DNA of 64,000 nt from an uncultured Methanomassiliicoccus sp. (GTDB lineage: Archaea; Thermoplasmatota; Thermoplasmata; Methanomassiliicoccales; Methanomassiliicoccaceae). The stretch is taken from contig CAJKRY010000008.1 in the NCBI GenBank assembly GCA_905202485.1, positions 20,751-84,750 of the forward strand. Reading direction: 5' to 3'. Every line of letters starts with the position of its first letter. Position 1 is the stretch's first letter. Below are positions 58,372-64,000 of the stretch, in pieces. A program made the position numbers and the translations under genes. The notes under the pieces are model-generated. The model saw only the letters and a program-made list of their open reading frames with translations. It made no database searches and was not told where the DNA came from.

Positions 58372-59223
58372 TTATCCCCTCCAGATCGAGCGGATATAGT
58401 GTCTGCAGTTAGGATGTGGCAACCACTCCCTTACGGTTGTTTTGTACCCCTTCGCATCGTAGTACTTCTGCGCTTCTTCCTTTACGATCTGCCGCAGTTC
58501 GTCAATTGTGTCCACGCCTTTTTTTGGGATCCGGGCCTTAATGTTCGTGCAGATCTCCGTCGTGCGGTGGTCATTAGGCCCTCCCCAGCTGTAACCATAG
58601 ATGTCCGGGGGATTACCGGCAAAGCTCATTTCACGAGACTTGTTGACTATCAGGGCACTTTCGGATCTTGCGATCGCTCTTGCCTGTACGTCGTCGATTG
58701 AGGGCTCCGTTTCCTGAATCACTTTGACTAAGTCGCTGATGGACCACTTGTCCTGCAGCATGCGGTTAACCATGCTCGTGTATATGCCTTCGCTCTTTTC
58801 CGGGGAAAGGGATGCAAATATCCAGTGTTGCACCGCCATTAAAGCACGGATGAACAGCGGGACGTCTGCTTTGATTACATCCTTTACTATAGCTTCATCA
58901 GCCCACTCTTCCAGAGGTTGTATCGATTTCTGTAAATCACTGCCAAAAAGCCCCTTCTCTATCTTCTCTTCTTCTTCCAGGCGCATGCCTACAAGGTCTG
59001 CCTTGCGGTCATTAATTCTCCATTGAATGAGGTCCAGCAGGTCCTTGAAGTTCTCTGAAGGTTCAAAGAGCATGCCGCCGTCTCCTTTTACAGGGAATAT
59101 GTGATCGTTTTCGTGTACTTCTTCCGGAATCTCATCTGGAAATGCTTCACACGTAGGCTTGCCGTCTTTATATCCTGTCCAGTGCTTGCAAAAATCACAT
59201 ATTGAACCTATTGTCTGTGTCAC
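58372..59223 (-). CDS. Mu F/SPP1 gp7-like head morphogenesis protein
   Basis: 283 residues. The C-terminal 110 residues hold the family pattern: AIARSESALIVNKSREMSFA, GPNDHRTTEICTNIKARIPK and LPHPNCRHYIRSIW. The N-terminus adds a Cys cluster (ICDFCKHWTGYKDGKPTCEA), perhaps zinc-binding. It overlaps the portal gene by 4 bp. Confidence 0.85.
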   Translation of the reverse strand: MTQTIGSICDFCKHWTGYKDGKPTCEAFPDEIPEEVHENDHIFPVKGDGGMLFEPSENFKDLLDLIQWRINDRKADLVGMRLEEEEKIEKGLFGSDLQKSIQPLEEWADEAIVKDVIKADVPLFIRALMAVQHWIFASLSPEKSEGIYTSMVNRMLQDKWSISDLVKVIQETEPSIDDVQARAIARSESALIVNKSREMSFAGNPPDIYGYSWGGPNDHRTTEICTNIKARIPKKGVDTIDELRQIVKEEAQKYYDAKGYKTTVREWLPHPNCRHYIRSIWRG

Positions 59224-61499
59224 TTAGAGTCCCTCCTAAAATACTGATCAATTTTCTCAAGAATGGCTTTTGCTACAGGCGACGGGGCATCTGTATGCAA
59301 TGCAGAAACAAGTGCCTCTGAGATAAACTCTCCCTTGTTTTCTGAGGCGTAGCCCGAAATAAAGTCTGGATCCTCCGGAGATATCGTGCCTTTTGGAAAC
59401 TTGGCAATGTATTCATGCCAGAGATCGTCCACCGCTGCAGAAAATTCTGGATCCTTCAGCGTATGTCCGAACTCATGCGTTATTATTGATGCTACTTCTT
59501 CTCCGTCTCTGATTAGAGGACGCTCATGCAATGCGATTCTGAGCTTGATGTAGTTTATCACTCTTCTTGAGCCGCGGGAATTTTCAGATGCTCCGGGATT
59601 ACTCGCAAAATAGACGGTATTCAACGCCATATAGGATCCGTCTTTATTGCATCCGGCATACGTTGATGATCTCTCAAATCCTTTGTATGTTACAGCTATC
59701 TCTTTGCAATTCGTCCTGTAAACGTCTGCGAGCTCAATATAGCGATTCATAGCTGTCTTGCATGTTCCAAGATCGCCAAGGGCTAGATCGACCTTTACGC
59801 CCTGAATCCGACCCTCTACGAATGATTCTAGATCTGCAATAGTCTCCGCCGTATCGATATCGGCAGGACCTTCCTGCGGTTTCTCATTATTTACGGCAGT
59901 TTCCTGTCCGCCCCCCGACCTGTGCTTTCTGTCTGTCGGATGGCAGTACGGAAAATCCTGATGTTCGTGCTCCCCCGGCGGGCATGACTTCTCGGATGTC
60001 CCGTATTGGTTACTTTTAACAATCTCTCCAGAAACTGCAGGAATGTCAGGAATGCCTATCGGTTCGTTAGTCTGCTCCTGCAGCTTCGGAGTTCCAGAGA
60101 TTTCCAGCTCTCCGTTTTTCCATTCAACTGTCAAACCGACCTGCAGCGCCTTCTGTACATTGTCCAGCTTAGCACTCAGCAGCTGCTCATCTCTCAGCTC
60201 GTCTGCATCCTCGGAGGGTTTCAGCTTGAGCACATAATCAGTTATACCTAGCTGCAGACTCAGCCAGGGGAGCACATCATCGTTGAAAAGACGCTGTCCG
60301 CGTTCAAATGCTCTGTTGGATATCGTCAGCTGCTGGCTCTCATTGTTGAGGCCCCCGCTTGTGCTGGTATCATTACTCCACAGCGGGGCTATGCCGTAAA
60401 GGGATCCTAATCTCCTGAGGGCATCTGTCTTAATTGCAATGTGATCGGTTGACGGATCTTCCATCAGCTTCAGGAATTCTGCAGATTTTTGACCATCAGG
60501 TGGAAGTGACATTACTGGAAAATTATACGGATCTATTTCTAGATCATTAGATACGGCTTTCCAGGTGTTAGTCAGCTCTCGTGGGTTGTTTGTTGGTATG
60601 AATAATATGCCCGGACTTTTAGCACGCTCATAGAACAGCCTGGGCCGTTTCTCAAGGAAGTAATAAAGGAATACATCATCTTCAGCGTTGAGCAGAAGCG
60701 GGAACCCGAACAGCTCATAGCCGTATTTTGAGACCATGAGTATCTCCCCGTCAATGAAATATCTCTCCGGAGACTGAGGCATCTGCGTCTTGTACTTGAT
60801 TTCATAGGTCTTTTTGCCGCAGTCGGGACACACTGACTGATTCGATGATAACCTCTTACGCTCCTGGCAGCGTATGCAGGTTCGGCTGCCGTCTCCCATC
60901 CTTCCGCTGCGGGGATCAAAAACAGGAAAAACATAGCGGGGATCCAATGCAACGATTTCATCAGCTACGGCGACCTTGATATTGCCGCGTGCGTCAAACA
61001 GATATGATTTCGTTACCAGAAGTACTCCGCGATTGGCCACCTCTATGTGCATGCTCATTGTTTCCAGCACAGCTGTCAGCGACTGCCCGAAATCATTCGC
61101 TTCTTCCAGGTACGATTTACCGTTTGATCTGTAGTACAGCAGCTGCTGGCTCTCGTCAGGCTCATCGAGTTCTGTACTGCCGCAGATGGGACAGGTGTCT
61201 GCATCTTCTGTCAGATTATAACCGCAGAGGCTGCAGACTTTGATAAAACGCTTAGACCATTCCAATCCGTTTCTGAAGATCTCATCCGTGATTGTCTTGG
61301 ATATGTCTGCAACGATTGAAACGTTATGGTACATCCAGTAGGCCTTGTGGAGCGGTTCCATCATTGCATACTCTGACAACATGTCCATCATCGATACGCC
61401 GGGCCAGTTTGTAACTTGGCAATAGACCGGCACAGTTTCAGATTCTTCTTTGACTGGTTTGACTGGTTCTTTTCTAAAGATCTTTTCTCTTATCTTCAT
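59220..61499 (-). CDS. Portal protein fused to a zincin metallopeptidase domain
   Basis: 759 residues. Residues 1-500 are a portal protein with two inserted zinc ribbons (C89, C92, C103, C106; C208, C211, C224, C227). A linker with SCPPGEHEHQDFPYCHP follows near 530. The C-terminal 200 residues carry the zincin motif HEFGH (675-679) and a downstream Glu-rich helix (NKGEFISEALVSALH). The portal builds the DNA gate; the peptidase part could process head proteins or act as a cargo toxin. Confidence 0.82.
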   Translation of the reverse strand: MKIREKIFRKEPVKPVKEESETVPVYCQVTNWPGVSMMDMLSEYAMMEPLHKAYWMYHNVSIVADISKTITDEIFRNGLEWSKRFIKVCSLCGYNLTEDADTCPICGSTELDEPDESQQLLYYRSNGKSYLEEANDFGQSLTAVLETMSMHIEVANRGVLLVTKSYLFDARGNIKVAVADEIVALDPRYVFPVFDPRSGRMGDGSRTCIRCQERKRLSSNQSVCPDCGKKTYEIKYKTQMPQSPERYFIDGEILMVSKYGYELFGFPLLLNAEDDVFLYYFLEKRPRLFYERAKSPGILFIPTNNPRELTNTWKAVSNDLEIDPYNFPVMSLPPDGQKSAEFLKLMEDPSTDHIAIKTDALRRLGSLYGIAPLWSNDTSTSGGLNNESQQLTISNRAFERGQRLFNDDVLPWLSLQLGITDYVLKLKPSEDADELRDEQLLSAKLDNVQKALQVGLTVEWKNGELEISGTPKLQEQTNEPIGIPDIPAVSGEIVKSNQYGTSEKSCPPGEHEHQDFPYCHPTDRKHRSGGGQETAVNNEKPQEGPADIDTAETIADLESFVEGRIQGVKVDLALGDLGTCKTAMNRYIELADVYRTNCKEIAVTYKGFERSSTYAGCNKDGSYMALNTVYFASNPGASENSRGSRRVINYIKLRIALHERPLIRDGEEVASIITHEFGHTLKDPEFSAAVDDLWHEYIAKFPKGTISPEDPDFISGYASENKGEFISEALVSALHTDAPSPVAKAILEKIDQYFRRDSK

Positions 61500-61705
61500 T
61501 TTATATCTCTGTTTTTGTGATAGCCGCTGCAGGCCCGCCTTGAAGGACGGAACCTGGGGCAGATCAGGCAGCCTTCGTGTGTTTTGGCACGCCCGATGGT
61601 CACAATTCGATTGCTGCAGTCTATTCCTTGAATACAGTCCGGAAATCCTCCCATATTCTTGTAGCAGGCATTGCGGTGTCTGCAGAGGTGGCAGCAGTTG
61701 ATCAT
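61496..61705 (-). CDS. Cys-rich small virion-operon protein
   Basis: 69 residues with eight cysteines (CCHLCRHRNACYKNMGGFPD, GIDCSN, EGCLICPRF). Likely zinc-binding. Sits between the packaging genes and portal; overlaps the portal start by 4 bp. Confidence 0.65.
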   Translation of the reverse strand: MINCCHLCRHRNACYKNMGGFPDCIQGIDCSNRIVTIGRAKTHEGCLICPRFRPSRRACSGYHKNRDIK

Positions 61706-61708
61706 GCC

Positions 61709-62056
61709 TTACCTCCGCAGGTTAAGCCTGCTGATTGGTGACTGCATTCCACATATGGGACACGTCTCCGGAGGGAATCCTCCCAGCTTCTTGTACCCGC
61801 AGCGGGGGCAGATCCACGGCTTCCTGGGGTCGTAGATCTCTCCCAGCTGATTGAGGGCCATGGCCTGCCAGGGCTCGCTGGCAGGAATGTCTAAAATTGA
61901 GTTTTCATGTGCAAGATATCTCGTCCTTGAGTCGCTGAGATATCCGCAGTCCATGCCTTTGCGTTTTCTGACCTCTGCGTCAATGTTTCTGATGATCTTC
62001 TTCTCCTTAGCTTCCCGGTTTGCATCGCTGTCCAGCCTTCTTGCTCCATATGCCAT
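61709..62056 (-). CDS. Zinc-ribbon protein after terminase
   Basis: About 115 residues from ATG 62056, nine bases after GGAGG. The C-terminus is a zinc ribbon (WICPRCGYKKLGGFPPETCP then ICG). Its start overlaps the terminase stop. May help packaging or head completion; unknown. Confidence 0.65.
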   Translation of the reverse strand: MAYGARRLDSDANREAKEKKIIRNIDAEVRKRKGMDCGYLSDSRTRYLAHENSILDIPASEPWQAMALNQLGEIYDPRKPWICPRCGYKKLGGFPPETCPICGMQSPISRLNLRR

Positions 62057-62058
62057 GT

Positions 62059-63405
62059 TTACCATCCTCCGACTTTTCCTAAGTTTCCAATGTAACACAC
62101 TGAGTCATTTGGCATGCAGCCCTGCTCAATGCACACGTACCGCATGCTGTCCATGCAGTGATTATAAAGATCCAGCGGTTTTTCGCTGAGAGGCTTGCCG
62201 TCTTTTGCTTCTGGGTACCGGTAATTGTAAAATTCGTGGCGGGTGTGAACGCAGCGCGGGTGAATGAAAAGTCTTGGCAGTCCGTCCTGCTGTACTTTCA
62301 AACGCGATGTGACCTCGCCGATTCCTGCGATTATGTCGTTGTTTGCACCGATTACTGGGATCCCGGCCGAGTTGAACATCTGAATATATGCCGGCTGAGA
62401 AGGATCGGCATAAGCCATTGTAAACTGATATTTCTGATATATTGCGGACGCTGCAGATATCAGACCGTTTGGATCCAAACCCGGCATGTAATATTCATCA
62501 ACGGCGTACATCCTGGAATCATAATCTAATCCAAAAATCAGCATGACGAAGGGATCCCGGTACCCCCAGTCAATGCCGGCATAGTACGACTTGAAATTCG
62601 GCAGCGTTACAGATCCATCTTCATTGTACAGAAGTACATGCACCGACTCTTGGAAATCTGTGTATACCAGGCCTTGCGCGGCACAGAACTCTCCATGGAT
62701 CTCCTGCTTGGCAAACATAGCCGAATAACGTTCAGCAAGGCTGCTTGCATACCAGGACGGCAGATATGGGTTGTTGTGGGTGGGAGAGATTATGTGCCAA
62801 TAGTCGGGAGTGGGATTTTTGATGAAGTAATCATACAGCCAGTTGAGACCGTTTGGAGTGGTAGTTGCCCAGACCTTCTGATCATAGCCTGGCTGTCTTG
62901 CCCTGGCTATAGCGATGTCCCAGACGATCTGGGGCATCATAGCGGCTTCATCTAACCAGATGAAGGCCACTTCCATGTTTCTCAGCTTGTCCGGATCTTC
63001 TGTCGACCGGAACCAGATCTCGCTGCCGTTGTCAAGATACGCCTTTTCTTCCGACTTTTTGTATTTGTATGACCAATCTGGAAGTAGAGAGAAAAGGCGC
63101 AGCATTGAGGAGTCATGCAGCATTCTGTAGGTGGGAGCGCATACGAGCCCTATCGCACCGGGATTCTCGATGAGCCTTCTGATCATTTCGTTAGCGCCCG
63201 CGTGGCTTTTACCAGAGCCAAGGCCGCCCGAGAATAGCCTGTATCTTGCGTTAGATCTGTGGAATGCAGTCTGCGCAGCGTAGGGCTTGTAGACTATCTC
63301 TTCCACCTGCTCATCAGAATTAGAGAACTCTGCAGGCCTCCAATCTGCATCCTCTATAGATAGCGGAGAGTAGTGACAGAGAAGAGGAGAAGCTGCCTCA
63401 CTCAT
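62059..63405 (-). CDS. terL: Terminase large subunit
   Basis: 448 residues. ATPase: Walker A SGGLGSGKSH (59-68), Walker B VAFIWLDEAA (D152, E153) and the coupling motif ATTTPNG. Nuclease: YYAGIDWGYRDPFVMLIFGL near 270 and YADPSQPAYI near 355. It cuts and pumps viral DNA into heads. It confirms a tailed, Caudoviricetes-type virus. Confidence 0.95.
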   Translation of the reverse strand: MSEAASPLLCHYSPLSIEDADWRPAEFSNSDEQVEEIVYKPYAAQTAFHRSNARYRLFSGGLGSGKSHAGANEMIRRLIENPGAIGLVCAPTYRMLHDSSMLRLFSLLPDWSYKYKKSEEKAYLDNGSEIWFRSTEDPDKLRNMEVAFIWLDEAAMMPQIVWDIAIARARQPGYDQKVWATTTPNGLNWLYDYFIKNPTPDYWHIISPTHNNPYLPSWYASSLAERYSAMFAKQEIHGEFCAAQGLVYTDFQESVHVLLYNEDGSVTLPNFKSYYAGIDWGYRDPFVMLIFGLDYDSRMYAVDEYYMPGLDPNGLISAASAIYQKYQFTMAYADPSQPAYIQMFNSAGIPVIGANNDIIAGIGEVTSRLKVQQDGLPRLFIHPRCVHTRHEFYNYRYPEAKDGKPLSEKPLDLYNHCMDSMRYVCIEQGCMPNDSVCYIGNLGKVGGW

Positions 63406-63952
63406 CAGACATCACCCATTTGTAGATCACTTTGGCTCCTGCACCTCTTTCGGCTTCCTTCTCAGCTGCAGACTCTGCTGCTTTGATCTGTCCTGACGCT
63501 TTAAGCAGCTTGAATGATGCAGACTGATAAGCTCGGAACCACTGCAGAGCCTTGGACTCCGCTATCGCTTTTTCTGTCTCATCTGCAGCAAGATCTGCCT
63601 CTTCTAAAAACTTAGAAAATCTCTGTTCTGCTGTATAGATCTCTTTGGCTAGCGAGAGCTTTGCGGCCTCCCTAGATGCTGCTAAAAGAGCCGCTTCTTT
63701 TGATGTTAGCTGTCTCGATACTGTTTCGGATTGTTTCGCTATCTGTTTCGAAACATCAGAAGGATTTGCTGCACTGGGATTTGTCTCTTTGTCTGTTTCG
63801 ATATGTTTCGAAACGAGGTACCTAGCGACGGACTGATAAGACACGTCTAACTTCTTAGCAATGCTTCTGCACGACTCTCCTGACAGGGCTAATTCGACGA
63901 CTCTTTCGCCTAATCCTTTCGCGTCGATAACAGAAGCACGAGGGATTTTAGA
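63398..63952 (-). CDS. terS: Terminase small subunit, non-canonical start
   Basis: The frame is open from 63952 to the stop at 63398. An HTH (LGERVVELALSGESCRSIAK, then KLDVSYQSVARYL) fits a DNA-recognition terminase subunit, followed by coiled coils rich in Ala/Glu. No ATG, GTG or TTG occurs before the HTH; the first GTG (63844) would cut it in half. A strong ribosome site GGGGTGATC (63951-63959) sits five bases before an ATC codon at 63946, so initiation at ATC is suspected. A sequencing error is the alternative. Confidence 0.7.
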   Translation of the reverse strand, partial: SKIPRASVIDAKGLGERVVELALSGESCRSIAKKLDVSYQSVARYLVSKHIETDKETNPSAANPSDVSKQIAKQSETVSRQLTSKEAALLAASREAAKLSLAKEIYTAEQRFSKFLEEADLAADETEKAIAESKALQWFRAYQSASFKLLKASGQIKAAESAAEKEAERGAGAKVIYKWVMSDE

Positions 63953-63989
63953 TCACCCCTATGCTGTGAAAATTATGAGGAATCATGGA

Positions 63990-64000
63990 CCCCCCCCCCC
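63990..64000 (+). other. Poly-C run at right edge
   Basis: At least 11 consecutive C residues end the window. It may be a homopolymer in the virus or an assembly boundary. Confidence 0.6.

Overview
The window is archaeal. It carries aIF2-alpha, ribosomal proteins L44e and S27e, Nop10, archaeosine synthase, RadB, Bud32, a solo 5S rRNA gene and an ether-lipid cluster (isopentenyl phosphate kinase, type 2 IPP isomerase, GGPP synthase). It also has a tRNA-Tyr with an anticodon-loop intron and TATA-box promoters, several of them leaderless or with short leaders. Gene content and an F390-synthetase/PaaK-like gene fit a euryarchaeon of the Thermoplasmata, possibly a methanogen of the Methanomassiliicoccales type. 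That assignment is inference; no database was searched.

Positions 1-30,042 are chromosome: a partial membrane SpoIIE-type phosphatase, a PaaK-like ligase, an MFS efflux pump with its MarR regulator and two palindromic operators, a PHP phosphoesterase, a PLD-type cardiolipin synthase, tRNA-Tyr, an iron/cobalamin-type ABC importer with a methyltransferase, the L44e-S27e-aIF2a-Nop10-PAC2 operon, rpiA, dph6, a peroxiredoxin, arcS, pyrBI, the isoprenoid cluster, radB/bud32/rdgB and an epimerase. Between arcS and the peroxiredoxin lies a small promoter-structure-T-run unit that looks like an unannotated structured RNA.

From 30,043 to the right edge is one end (at least 33.9 kb) of a tailed provirus integrated at the 3' end of tRNA-Pro(TGG). 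A tyrosine integrase lies flush against the tRNA. Then come a leftward early operon of small overlapping genes, a control and possible replication region with repeated GTGTATACAC sites and inverted repeats (36.4-38.2 kb), an accessory module (TIR protein plus a proteasome-like Ntn hydrolase, 38.2-40.4 kb), a diversity-generating retroelement (DGR; 41.7-45.4 kb), and a leftward virion block. That block holds baseplate/fibre, tape measure, frameshifted tail chaperone, tail tube, Ig-like proteins, connector, HK97 capsid, protease, neck, Mu F-like protein, portal-zincin fusion and terminase genes. The right attachment site is outside the window.

The most striking system is the DGR. A 119-bp template repeat (42,091-42,209) lies just upstream of a reverse transcriptase. 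Its near-copy (43,438-43,556) forms the last codons of a 655-residue adhesin-like tail protein. I count 13 differences between the copies, and every one falls at a template adenine. It most likely retargets virus binding to changing archaeal host surfaces.
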